A stretch of DNA of 64,000 nt from CAYMQB01 sp964392665 (GTDB lineage Bacteria > Hydrothermota > E44-bin80): assembly GCA_964392665.1 (NCBI GenBank), contig CAYMQB010000004.1, positions 33,689 to 97,688 on the forward strand, written 5' to 3'. Position numbers and translations under genes: made by a program. Within the stretch, counting starts at the first letter, position 1, and every line of letters starts with the position of its first letter. This document shows positions 25,703 to 33,840 of this stretch, in pieces. The notes beneath the pieces were generated by a model. That model was not told the origin of the DNA. It did not search any database and worked only from the letters and a program-made list of their open reading frames with translations.

Positions 25703-26224
25703 CTAAATCTTTGAAACATAATCAGGAGGTACAAAAACCTCAACTGCCCTCCCGAGAATATCCACATTTACAATAAATCTATACCTTTTATTATCAATCT
25801 CAAGCATTTCGCCAACAGCACCCATTAACAATCCTTTTGTTATCCTTACCTTTTCTCCCCTTTTAATATTTGTAATAACTCTGATTTCACTGTTCGTCTT
25901 CTCGATCATCATCTTCAAGGATTTAATGACCTCCACAGGAACCGCACGGGGTTCATTGTGGGTTTTTACGATCGAGGAAACGCCTGAGGTTTCGAGCACC
26001 TTGGTTACTTCGGAATTCCCTAGTGAGATATTAACAAATAGATAACTTCTGAAAAGAGGAACCTCCGCAAACCGGAAAACTCCTCCTATTTTAGTTTTGC
26101 CTCTTCTTAATGGTAGAAAAGTATCGATGTCCTTTTTTAGTAAAATTTCATTTACCTTTTTTTCGAAATGAGATTTCGTATAAACAGCATACCATTCTCT
26201 CTCTATATCCTCCACCGATTTCAT
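25703..26224 (-). CDS. NusG-like transcription antiterminator (UpxY/RfaH type)
   Basis: A 173-residue NusG paralogue. Seen: the NGN domain at REWYAVYTKSHFEKKVNEIL and PLFRSYLFVNISLGNSEVTK, a linker near residue 110, and the C-terminal KOW domain at RGEKVRITKGLLMGAVGEML followed by its closing beta strands. Such specialised NusG relatives (UpxY, RfaH, LoaP) are typically first in capsule or surface-polysaccharide operons and let RNA polymerase pass internal terminators. It sits exactly at the upstream end of the locus. Start choice: the ATG at 26224 is 7 bp after a -10 box. An in-frame TTG at 26260 is rejected because it is the -35 hexamer. Confidence 0.85.
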   Translation of the reverse strand: MKSVEDIEREWYAVYTKSHFEKKVNEILLKKDIDTFLPLRRGKTKIGGVFRFAEVPLFRSYLFVNISLGNSEVTKVLETSGVSSIVKTHNEPRAVPVEVIKSLKMMIEKTNSEIRVITNIKRGEKVRITKGLLMGAVGEMLEIDNKRYRFIVNVDILGRAVEVFVPPDYVSKI

Positions 26225-26231
26225 GGTAGGA

Positions 26232-26260
26232 GATATATCATAAATATCATTAATTGTCAA
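26232..26260 (-). promoter_or_regulatory. Promoter of the antiterminator gene, leaderless arrangement
   Basis: On the minus strand the -35 TTGACA (26255-26260) and the -10 TATATC (26232-26237) are 17 bp apart. The -10 box ends 7 bp before the ATG at 26224, so transcription should begin at or next to the start codon. No ribosome-binding site is present, which fits a leaderless mRNA. Confidence 0.6.
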
Positions 26261-26314
26261 TACTTAATACCAGATGAGAACCGTGTTCCTAATAAAAATG
26301 AGGAGTTAAATAGA

Positions 26315-28438
26315 CTATTTGATTAGTGCTATTTTTTTGGTATAAGACACATTGGTTGTTTCAACTCTTATAAAATACAATCCCTGTGGAACTCTTTTGT
26401 TGTTCCAGGCTATGCAGTGAAATCCTTTGGAAAATCTCTTGTCCGTTATAATTTCTAACCTGCGTCCGGAGATATCAAATAAACTTGCTCTGATTCTGCA
26501 ATTGTCTGATAGATTTAATCCAATTTCCAATCCCCGGTGTGATACTGTCGGACTAATCTCAACTCCTTCGATTAACAATAAATCCTCTTCCGTTATGCCT
26601 GACGGTCCAAAACTACCTGTCAATACTATCGGATTGTAACAGGGATTTCCGCATCTATCTGTAATAGTAAGCGTATCAGGATATATTGTGTCTCCCACAT
26701 CAACCGTTGGGCAGCCAACAAGACCTGGCCAAGAAATTCTTAGGATTTCAGGAGAAAGCCAGTGTGCAAAGGCAAAACTATCACCATCCAACCAGCTGTG
26801 TCCTGAACTCAATCGAAGAACGCTATTTATAGTATCGGACTCAATCGATGGCATAGTAGTTGAATCATCAAAAACAAGAACAACATAATCATCCTTGTCT
26901 ATACCAGGTTTGATTGAATCTCCGTCGGATGCATATGCGGTATCAAGATGTGGAGGACATGAATCAATCGCGAAGTTAATCTGAATTTCATCAAGTTCGG
27001 AGGAATAATCAACAGAATCTGTTAGAAGTTCGGTCCTATATTGAACATACCTGTCTCCATCGTTTACAGAAAGAAGGTTAGATATATCCTGACCGTTTAC
27101 TGCGTACGTGCATTGATTCCAGGATAATGCATTCGACATTAAACTATCTGTCGCCGTCCTTACTTTTATATTCAATTGCTCTCCATTTAGATTTGCCTGC
27201 CATGTAATCTGCTCGAATTCCGAGCTCCCGTTTCCTGTTCCTACATCGTAGACCGAAGAGACAAGATAACCGGAATCCACATATGCTGATTTGAAAATTT
27301 CGGCATTTTTCGATGTTCCAATAAGTAGAAAACCTTTATATGTCTGAAATGAGGAGGTTGGAGCATAAGTGGAATCGAACAAAAACGAACTCCAGCTGAT
27401 TCCTTTATCTCTAGAATGAAAAACGGAAGCGGCAAAACTCCTTTTTCCAATGTCACTAACTTTTGCAATAGCATAGACAGACAAATCCAAATCGACAACA
27501 ATTCTACTTATGACCTGTGCATTTTGCAAATCGGCACAGCTATTCCACGTAACACCATGATCTGTGGAATTAAAAACATCACCATCGGTGTCCCCTGTGC
27601 CAACAAATATGTTTCCATCAGTTGCTTCGTCAATAGAATATACCGCAGTTACATTTGTTGGAAAGCTGTGACAGGTATCCCAATGTGCGGCAAGGTCCTC
27701 GGAACGGAAGACCCACCCCCTTCCATCTGAGCATTTTGTAACCGCATAGAGGTATTCATTTTCTGTCTGGATCAATTGATATACTGCTGTAGGATAATAA
27801 CTCCCAATCTTTGGCTGTCCTGGCGTTTGAGACCACGATAATCCATAATTTGTGGACCTATAAATAAAACCGTTTCCAGCCGTTGAAGCATAAATATCAT
27901 GATCAACCGTCTCTATGATTGAAGTTGTATTTACACCTGTAAGGTTATAACTATACCACATCGTATCCATTACTGTTTGCGACCAAATCCTTCCGGGTGA
28001 TCGTCCGGTCCCGATAAAAAGGGTATCAAAAGAAGATAAGAGAATTGCATCAACCTCCTCATCATTCCCTCCAGGTGATATCGTCGTGTCCCAGGAATTT
28101 CCAAAATTGAAGGAAACATAAAGCTTTGCGGTGCTCCATCCTGCTCCCGCAAAATATCGCTCCCCCTGATCTGAAAACAGGGAAGGAACTGACTGTGCAT
28201 CTGGTAATTTTCCAATTGAGTAAAAATGTTCGAAATCTGGTGCGAGAAGCGTTAGAAAACCATGTTTTCTCCAGCCGTTTACACCACTTCCTTCGTAATA
28301 TCCGGTTGGGTCCTGCCACTGAAAATAGCCATCCCCCCCACTCCAATCAGTTTGAATCCAGGAATCCGCAAAAGTAAAGAAGGGCAAAAGAACGAAAATC
28401 AAAAAAATCAAATATTTAACATCTCTTGATTTCATCAT
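26315..28438 (-). CDS. Secreted Asp-box (BNR) protein with Ig-like domain and C-terminal sorting domain
   Basis: A 707-residue paralogue of the 16042-18795 protein. Seen: a signal peptide (YLIFLIFVLLPFFTFADS), a shared N-terminal WIQTDWSGGDGYFQW motif, and Asp-boxes STNYGLSW, STDHGVTW and SRDKGISW. One Ig-like domain (about residues 500-615; GIDKDDYVVLVFDDSTTMPS and VGDTIYPDTLTITDRCGNPC) stands against three in the paralogue. A type IX-like sorting domain closes the chain (SLFDISGRRLEIITDKRFSK, then GLYFIRVE). Probably a cell-surface or released propeller protein. It lies immediately upstream of the antiterminator gene in the same direction and could be outside the polysaccharide operon. Enzymatic function is not shown. 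Confidence 0.82.
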   Translation of the reverse strand: MMKSRDVKYLIFLIFVLLPFFTFADSWIQTDWSGGDGYFQWQDPTGYYEGSGVNGWRKHGFLTLLAPDFEHFYSIGKLPDAQSVPSLFSDQGERYFAGAGWSTAKLYVSFNFGNSWDTTISPGGNDEEVDAILLSSFDTLFIGTGRSPGRIWSQTVMDTMWYSYNLTGVNTTSIIETVDHDIYASTAGNGFIYRSTNYGLSWSQTPGQPKIGSYYPTAVYQLIQTENEYLYAVTKCSDGRGWVFRSEDLAAHWDTCHSFPTNVTAVYSIDEATDGNIFVGTGDTDGDVFNSTDHGVTWNSCADLQNAQVISRIVVDLDLSVYAIAKVSDIGKRSFAASVFHSRDKGISWSSFLFDSTYAPTSSFQTYKGFLLIGTSKNAEIFKSAYVDSGYLVSSVYDVGTGNGSSEFEQITWQANLNGEQLNIKVRTATDSLMSNALSWNQCTYAVNGQDISNLLSVNDGDRYVQYRTELLTDSVDYSSELDEIQINFAIDSCPPHLDTAYASDGDSIKPGIDKDDYVVLVFDDSTTMPSIESDTINSVLRLSSGHSWLDGDSFAFAHWLSPEILRISWPGLVGCPTVDVGDTIYPDTLTITDRCGNPCYNPIVLTGSFGPSGITEEDLLLIEGVEISPTVSHRGLEIGLNLSDNCRIRASLFDISGRRLEIITDKRFSKGFHCIAWNNKRVPQGLYFIRVETTNVSYTKKIALIK

Positions 28439-28556
28439 ATTACCTTCTTATTTCTTTCCTTCCAAGTGAGTATGAAATTGCTTCTCATAAGCTAAGCAAA
28501 GAAGATACACTGGCAATGACAAATTTTCTATCTGTGTATATAATACTTTACAATTG

Positions 28557-29669
28557 TTACTGAAGTAGTTCCGCTCCACATTTTTCACAATACCAGCTGT
28601 CTTTGCTGTTCACAAAACCACACTTTGGGCATACTAACCCCTCTTCATCCCCCTCTTCATTCCCCTCTTCAACTTCTCCTTCATCTTGCTCCGTCTCCGT
28701 TTCCTTACTGTCTTCTTCATAGCCTTCAAGTTTGCTGGTTTCTTCTCTTACAGCTTCACTTTCACTTATGATGTCGGATTCCAGACCTCCTCCCTTTTCT
28801 GTCTCTTGTTCCTTCTCAGGCTTGTCTGATTCTTTTAGCAAATCATCTAACGATTCTTCAAGACTGTCTTCAAGTGACTTCTCTTCCCCCTCTTCCGGGT
28901 TAAAGGCATTCTCAAGTTCTTTTTCCTGGATACCAACTTCCTCCGTTTTCTCTTCTTCCGGTTTTTCTTCTTCACTAACCTCTGTATCCTTTTCAGGTAC
29001 TTCTTGCTCGGGAATATTTTCCTCTTCCTTTTCCTCCCCTTCCGTCTCCCCTTCCTCAGGTTCTTTCTCCTCTTTCTCAACCTCTGATATCTCCCCTTCG
29101 ATAACCCCAGCTTCTTTTCCAATCTCCTGTTCGGGATCTGCCGTTAATTCCTCTTCCACATTTTCAACCGGTTCTTCATCGAAGGTCTCCTCGACTGCTT
29201 TCACTTCCGATTCCTCTTCCGACCCTTGAGCTTCTTCTTCCGGCTTTCCTTTTACCTGAACCAGAGCTTTCATAGATTCAAGTTCTGTTTCAAAGCCTCC
29301 CAATTTTCCATCAATCTCCTCCAGTCTTGCCTCTTCCTCCTCCATTGTTTTTTCGTAATCTCCTTCCTCAAACTCGCCAAGCTCAAACCTGAGCCTCAAT
29401 TCCTCAATCTTATCGGCACAGGCTTCTCTTTCAAATTTCAATCCTTCTTCCCCCTGTTCCAATTCCGAAATTTTCTCGCGCGCATAATCCACATTTTCTT
29501 CCACCTTCGAATCAAGTTCCCTGAGCCTATTTTCATAATCAGTTTTTACCTTGTTATAAATATTCTCTTTTGTAGTAGGTTTTTTCTCTTCCAGTTTTTC
29601 GAGTTTCCTGATTAAATCTTCACGTTTTTTTATTAGTTCGTTAAATTCGCTTTTGTTATTTTCGTCCAT
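28557..29669 (-). CDS. Glu-rich coiled-coil protein with C-terminal zinc ribbon
   Basis: A 370-residue, extremely acidic protein. Residues 1-130 are charged coiled coil (KREDLIRKLEKLEEKKPTT and similar heptads). Residues 130-340 are a low-complexity Glu/Ser/Thr tract. The last 26 residues form a double-Cys zinc ribbon (VCPKCGFVNSKDSWYCEKCG). Start choice: the ATG at 29669 has GGAGGGAAAG just before it. The upstream in-frame ATG at 29681 overlaps that ribosome-binding site. It lies 12 bp after holA and is probably cotranscribed with it. No specific family was recognised. The acidic tail suggests a disordered scaffold or DNA-mimic-like protein; this is a guess. Confidence 0.75.
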   Translation of the reverse strand: MDENNKSEFNELIKKREDLIRKLEKLEEKKPTTKENIYNKVKTDYENRLRELDSKVEENVDYAREKISELEQGEEGLKFEREACADKIEELRLRFELGEFEEGDYEKTMEEEEARLEEIDGKLGGFETELESMKALVQVKGKPEEEAQGSEEESEVKAVEETFDEEPVENVEEELTADPEQEIGKEAGVIEGEISEVEKEEKEPEEGETEGEEKEEENIPEQEVPEKDTEVSEEEKPEEEKTEEVGIQEKELENAFNPEEGEEKSLEDSLEESLDDLLKESDKPEKEQETEKGGGLESDIISESEAVREETSKLEGYEEDSKETETEQDEGEVEEGNEEGDEEGLVCPKCGFVNSKDSWYCEKCGAELLQ

Positions 29670-29681
29670 CTTTCCCTCCAT

Positions 29682-30683
29682 TTAAGTGAGATTATATACA
29701 AGATTAGTTAAAATGTTATCTAAATTTCCGCCACTTTTCGAACTTACTTCCGCATCATACAGGAATTCTAATCTTTTTTTTAATTCAATTTTGGAAAAAT
29801 TCTTGAGGAAATTTATCTCTTTTCCAAAATTGAAGTACATTACTCCCAGCTTCCTTGCAACATCTCGATTCAATAAATCCTTTTTTTGGTAATACAACAT
29901 ACCGGAAAGTCTGAGAAAAAATTGTCTCAGTATAGCGAGAATTTTTGCTGGTGCAACCCCCCATTCCAATAGATAACAAAGGATCGAGAGCGAATCCGTC
30001 AATTCTCTCCTTCCTACAGCTTCCTGAAGATCGAATACGGTCTTAACTTTATTGGATGTAAGGATAGCAATAGCATCTTCCCTCCGCAAGCTCTTTTTTT
30101 CACCTGCATATGTAATCATTTTTTCAATCTCGCCCGAGAGTGACATTTGATTATTACCCCCGAATTCTATTATGACCGAAACTGCATCCGGTTCTATAGT
30201 ATATCCCATTTTATTTGCATAATCTACGATCCACCTGTTTAAAGAATCAGCCCTAAGATTTCTTAAATTTAAGCTACAACAAAATTTCTTGATTTTCTCA
30301 AAAAACGCTAATTTGATCTTCTTACTCGAAACAGCTACCATAGCAAGCAAAGATGTACTGATTGACGAAGACAGATAGTTGAGAAGTTTGTCCTGCCCGA
30401 CTTTTTCGAGTTTGTGCACGTTCCTCAAAATAACCAGCCGTCTGAGCGACGCCATAGGAGGTGTATGTAATGCCCTTTTTAGTTCATCAAAATTGAATCC
30501 AATATCTGAAACATCGAAATTTTCCTGGTCAAAAGAAGCAAAACCAGATTTAAACACACGTTTTTTAATGGTCTTGATAACTTCGTTTATGGTGAACTCA
30601 TTTTCTCCAAAAAGGAGATAGGCATTTTCTAACTTACCATTTTTAATTGCTTTAAGGATTGAATCTGTTTTCATATTCATCAA
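29682..30683 (-). CDS. holA: DNA polymerase III, delta subunit
   Basis: A 333-residue AAA+-like clamp-loader subunit that opens the beta sliding clamp. Seen: the N-terminal LENAYLLFGENEFTINEVIK, then FDELKRALHTPPMASLRRLV, ILRNVHKLEKVGQDKLLNYL, and the C-terminal collar domain (TVFDLQEAVGRRELTDSLSI, then WGVAPAKILAILRQFFLRLS). Length and domain order are normal for HolA; no Walker motifs are expected in delta. It is transcribed from the divergent promoter pair shared with serS. MMNMK at the start offers alternative ATGs at 30683, 30680 and 30674; the exact one is uncertain. Confidence 0.88.
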   Translation of the reverse strand: MMNMKTDSILKAIKNGKLENAYLLFGENEFTINEVIKTIKKRVFKSGFASFDQENFDVSDIGFNFDELKRALHTPPMASLRRLVILRNVHKLEKVGQDKLLNYLSSSISTSLLAMVAVSSKKIKLAFFEKIKKFCCSLNLRNLRADSLNRWIVDYANKMGYTIEPDAVSVIIEFGGNNQMSLSGEIEKMITYAGEKKSLRREDAIAILTSNKVKTVFDLQEAVGRRELTDSLSILCYLLEWGVAPAKILAILRQFFLRLSGMLYYQKKDLLNRDVARKLGVMYFNFGKEINFLKNFSKIELKKRLEFLYDAEVSSKSGGNLDNILTNLVYNLT

Positions 30684-30723
30684 CTGTTCGCAGATTGTAA
30701 ACTCTTAATAATTCAATGTAAGA

Positions 30724-30752
30724 ATTTAACATACAATTAAAGTCAAAGTCAA
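30724..30752 (-). promoter_or_regulatory. holA promoter
   Basis: On the minus strand the -35 TTGACT (30747-30752) and the -10 TTAAAT (30724-30729) are 17 bp apart, leaving a leader of about 35-40 bp. It is back to back with the serS promoter. Confidence 0.6.
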
Positions 30753-30768
30753 GAAAAAAATTTTTCTC

Positions 30769-30797
30769 TTGACTTTTCTTTATCCATAAAGTATTGT
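30769..30797 (+). promoter_or_regulatory. serS promoter, leaderless arrangement
   Basis: The -35 TTGACT (30769-30774) and the -10 TATTGT (30792-30797) are 17 bp apart. The ATG of serS begins at 30805, 7 bp after the -10 box and with no ribosome-binding site. The two divergent -35 boxes form the ends of an imperfect palindrome at 30747-30774. Confidence 0.65.
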
Positions 30798-30804
30798 ATT
30801 TGTT

Positions 30805-32070
30805 ATGTTAGACTTAAAATTTGTTAGAGAAAACATAGATAAAGTCAAGGAAGCTGTAAAAAATAAGAATGAGAAAGTAAACATAGCTGAGTTTATTTCT
30901 CAGGACAAAAAACATAGAAAACTAAAAGAAGAACTTGATGATCTTAGGCATATTAGAAACAAGGTTTCCAAAGAAATTGCGGCATCCAAGCAATTAGGTA
31001 AGCAGGAACCTGGAAAGATTAAACAGATGAGGGAGGTTTCGAAAAACATCAAGCGGCTTGAGAAGGATGAAAAGCAAATAAAAAAATTGCGTGATGAACT
31101 CTTAACCTGGATTCCAAATATCCCTCACAGTTCTGTGCCCGTTGGAGTAAATGCTGCATTCAATAAAATCATAAAAACAACTCCAATTGATGAGCCACCT
31201 TTTAACCTTTTGCCACACTGGCAGCTTGCAGAAATAAATAATTTAGTCGACTTCCGGAAATCAGCAATGCTGAGTGCGAGCAACTTTCCCTGCTACATGG
31301 GATTTGGTGCGCGTCTTGAGAGAGCACTCATCAATTTCATGTTGGATACTCACTCAAGTTGCGGATATAAGGAAATTTTTCCACCTTTCCTTGTCAACAG
31401 AAAAGCAATGTTTGGAACAGGACAGCTGCCCAAATTGGAAGATGATATGTATGTTGTGGAGAAGGACGATATGTTTCTAAATCCAACTGCTGAAGTTCCA
31501 GTCACAAACCTTCATATGAATGACACGATTTTAGAATCAGATTTACCTTTGAAATATGTTGCATACAGCGCATGCTTCAGAAGGGAAGCAGGATCTTATG
31601 GAAAGGAAACAAAGGGTTTAAAAAGGATACATCAATTCAACAAGGTCGAACTTGTAAAGTTCGTTGAACCAGATAATTCATATGAAGAACTCGAATCCCT
31701 GACACAAGACTCCGAAAAAATTCTTAGGTTGCTGGAACTTCCATATAGGGTTGTTCTACTTTCCACAGGAGATCTGTCGTTTGCATCCGCTAAAACTTAT
31801 GACCTGGAGGTTTGGGCACCAGGATCTCAGGAATTTCTCGAAGTTTCATCGGCAAGCAATTTCGAAGCATTTCAGTCAAAACGCGCAAATATTCGCTTGA
31901 AAAAACAAGGAAAACTAACATATCCTCACACTCTTAATTCCTCAGGGCTGGCAACACCAAGAACATTTATAGCCATCCTCGAAAATTACCAGGAAAAAGA
32001 TGGTAGTATAAGAATTCCAGAAGTCTTACTTCCCTATATGGGAGGAATTGAGAAACTTGGAAACGGATGA
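30805..32070 (+). CDS. serS: Seryl-tRNA synthetase
   Basis: A 421-residue class II synthetase. Seen: the N-terminal MLDLKFVRENIDKVKEAVKN, the long antiparallel coiled-coil arm (about residues 30-105), and motif 1 ending near ERALINFMLD. Motif 2 is SACFRREAGSYGKETKGLKR with LHRxHQF-like HQFNKVELVKF. The Ser-binding region is EVSSASNFEAFQSKRANIR, and motif 3 is NSSGLATPRTFIAILENYQ followed by IPEVLLPYM. All are at usual positions and length is normal. It attaches serine to tRNA-Ser in the cytoplasm and also to selenocysteine tRNA where present. The mRNA is probably leaderless. Confidence 0.97.
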   Translation: MLDLKFVRENIDKVKEAVKNKNEKVNIAEFISQDKKHRKLKEELDDLRHIRNKVSKEIAASKQLGKQEPGKIKQMREVSKNIKRLEKDEKQIKKLRDELLTWIPNIPHSSVPVGVNAAFNKIIKTTPIDEPPFNLLPHWQLAEINNLVDFRKSAMLSASNFPCYMGFGARLERALINFMLDTHSSCGYKEIFPPFLVNRKAMFGTGQLPKLEDDMYVVEKDDMFLNPTAEVPVTNLHMNDTILESDLPLKYVAYSACFRREAGSYGKETKGLKRIHQFNKVELVKFVEPDNSYEELESLTQDSEKILRLLELPYRVVLLSTGDLSFASAKTYDLEVWAPGSQEFLEVSSASNFEAFQSKRANIRLKKQGKLTYPHTLNSSGLATPRTFIAILENYQEKDGSIRIPEVLLPYMGGIEKLGNG

Positions 32071-32208
32071 GAAAACTCGCAAGACGAAAATTAAGAAACT
32101 CGAAAAAGAGAGTGGTATAGTTCCGCAGAAAACATTAAAACACTTTTTGCACTGAGCATTGATATTCACCTCCAATCGTAAGAAACAAAGTTACTCAAAA
32201 AATGGAAA

Positions 32209-33822
32209 ATGAGCAAAACCTTCATACTTGACTCCACTTGCGGCAAACTTACTAAATGGTTACGTCTAATGGGGATCGATGCTCTATACGCAGGTGAAAC
32301 AAATACAGCTAACTTGAGGAATCTTGCCTTAAAAACGGGAAGAACCATAATTACACGCTCGAAAAAACTGGAAACTACCAAAAATATTCAACTCATTGTC
32401 CTAAAGCAACAAGAACTGAAAAATCAGATTGCGGAATTGAACAACAAAATTGTTCTTAACAAAACCCTGAAAATTCTAACAAGATGTTCCATATGCAATT
32501 CAGAGATAAAATCCATAACAAAAGATAGTATAAAAGGAAAAATCCCCCCTTATGTTTTCAATACTCAAAGCGAATTTTTCTTTTGTGAAGTGTGCAAAAA
32601 AATCTACTGGAATGGAACGCATTGCGCAAGAATAAGAAAAAAGATAGGAAATTTGCTTCCTGTCGTATTGACGGTCTTCTCACTTCTTTTTGGTTGTGCA
32701 AAGCAGGGGATGTATAAAACGAATAGATCTGGCGTTCCCATCGTAAGAGTCCAAATTTCCAAAAACATAACTTCGGCAAATATTCATTCGACTGCGGAAA
32801 TCGAAGTAAAAAGCCCTTTTTCCAGGTTCAAAACGAAGGCATCCGATACAATGGATATTACTACAAACAAGAATTATGGATTTCCTTTATCAATTGAAAC
32901 CCAGGGAAATTCTCCAATTTTTGTAAATGGAACCGGATACATAGGTAAAATTACAATCTATAAAGACAAGAACCTCTCAATAGTCAACCAGGTCGACATG
33001 GAAACATACATAAAAGGTGTTGTGCCTCACGAGATTGGGATGAGAACACCGAAAGAGTTAGAAGCAATCAAAGCTCAAGCTGTAGCAGCGAGAACATATG
33101 CTTTAAAGCATCTAAACCTGAAAGAAAAAAAACGATTTGATGTTGTCTCAACGATTTATGACCAGGTTTATAGAGGGATGGAATATCGGTATCCAATTGC
33201 AGATAGTGCGGTAAATCAGACTTTCGGGGAGATAATCACCTACAAAGATGAACCTATCGAAGCAAAATATTCATCGACTTGTGGTGGAAGAACATCCGAT
33301 GTTAGAGATAATTGGGGAAATGAATCTGTGCCTTATCTTATGAGCGTGGAAGATAAACCACAGTTTGGCACCGACCAAGACATCTTTTGTCACATCTCTC
33401 CTTTATATACCTGGTATAGAAGTTTTTCAAAAAGCGACTTCTACAATTTACTTAGAAAAAACATATTTCCTGGAGACACTTCCTTTACCAGTACAGACTC
33501 AACCAGGATTACGTTGTTTAAAACTCTAAAAAACCCAATCTCACAAAGAGTTACGACACTAATAGTCAATACCCCTTCTCAAACATTCAAATTTAAAGGC
33601 TTTGATATAAGAACAGTTCTAAAAATAGAGGATAGAGTCCTTCCAAGCAACTACTTCTTCATCGAAGAAAAAAATGACAGTATTTTCATAACCGGCAAGG
33701 GTGCAGGACACGGATGCGGAATGTGTCAGTGGGGTGCTATTGGGATGTCAAGAAAAGGTTTTGGTTACAAACAAATATTAAAGCACTACTACACAGGTGT
33801 TAAGATAAAAAAATTGTATTGA
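32209..33822 (+). CDS. Fusion of Mut7-C RNase domain with a SpoIID-type lipoprotein
   Basis: A 537-residue frame with two dissimilar halves. Residues 1-145 are a Mut7-C RNase (DUF82) domain: KTFILDSTCGKLTKWLRLMG, a zinc ribbon with CSIC at 93-96 and CEVC at 126-129, and the characteristic KKIYWNGTHCARI ending. Residues 146-163 are a lipoprotein signal sequence: KKIGN plus a hydrophobic core ending LLFGC, with the lipobox Cys at 163. Residues 230-537 are a SpoIID/LytB domain (MGVVPHEI-like VDMETYIKGVVPHEIG, CGGRTSDVRDNW, GKGAGHGCGMCQWGAIGM), which cleaves or binds denuded glycan strands. A reinitiation at an internal start near residue 148 (TTG after AGGAAA) would yield two proteins, but no stop separates them. 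Confidence 0.85.
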   Translation: MSKTFILDSTCGKLTKWLRLMGIDALYAGETNTANLRNLALKTGRTIITRSKKLETTKNIQLIVLKQQELKNQIAELNNKIVLNKTLKILTRCSICNSEIKSITKDSIKGKIPPYVFNTQSEFFFCEVCKKIYWNGTHCARIRKKIGNLLPVVLTVFSLLFGCAKQGMYKTNRSGVPIVRVQISKNITSANIHSTAEIEVKSPFSRFKTKASDTMDITTNKNYGFPLSIETQGNSPIFVNGTGYIGKITIYKDKNLSIVNQVDMETYIKGVVPHEIGMRTPKELEAIKAQAVAARTYALKHLNLKEKKRFDVVSTIYDQVYRGMEYRYPIADSAVNQTFGEIITYKDEPIEAKYSSTCGGRTSDVRDNWGNESVPYLMSVEDKPQFGTDQDIFCHISPLYTWYRSFSKSDFYNLLRKNIFPGDTSFTSTDSTRITLFKTLKNPISQRVTTLIVNTPSQTFKFKGFDIRTVLKIEDRVLPSNYFFIEEKNDSIFITGKGAGHGCGMCQWGAIGMSRKGFGYKQILKHYYTGVKIKKLY

Positions 33823-33840
33823 TTTTTATAATTTGAAATA

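Noticed and set aside
28847..29122. Lys/Arg-rich 91-residue reading of the minus strand inside the Glu-rich gene
   Set aside because: It is the shifted frame of a GAA/GAG-rich tract, which automatically gives Lys/Arg codons; no own start signals.
32067..32120. 17-codon basic ORF overlapping the serS stop (ATGA)
   Set aside because: Too short and unsupported by a ribosome-binding site or known family; probably chance in an AT-rich gap.
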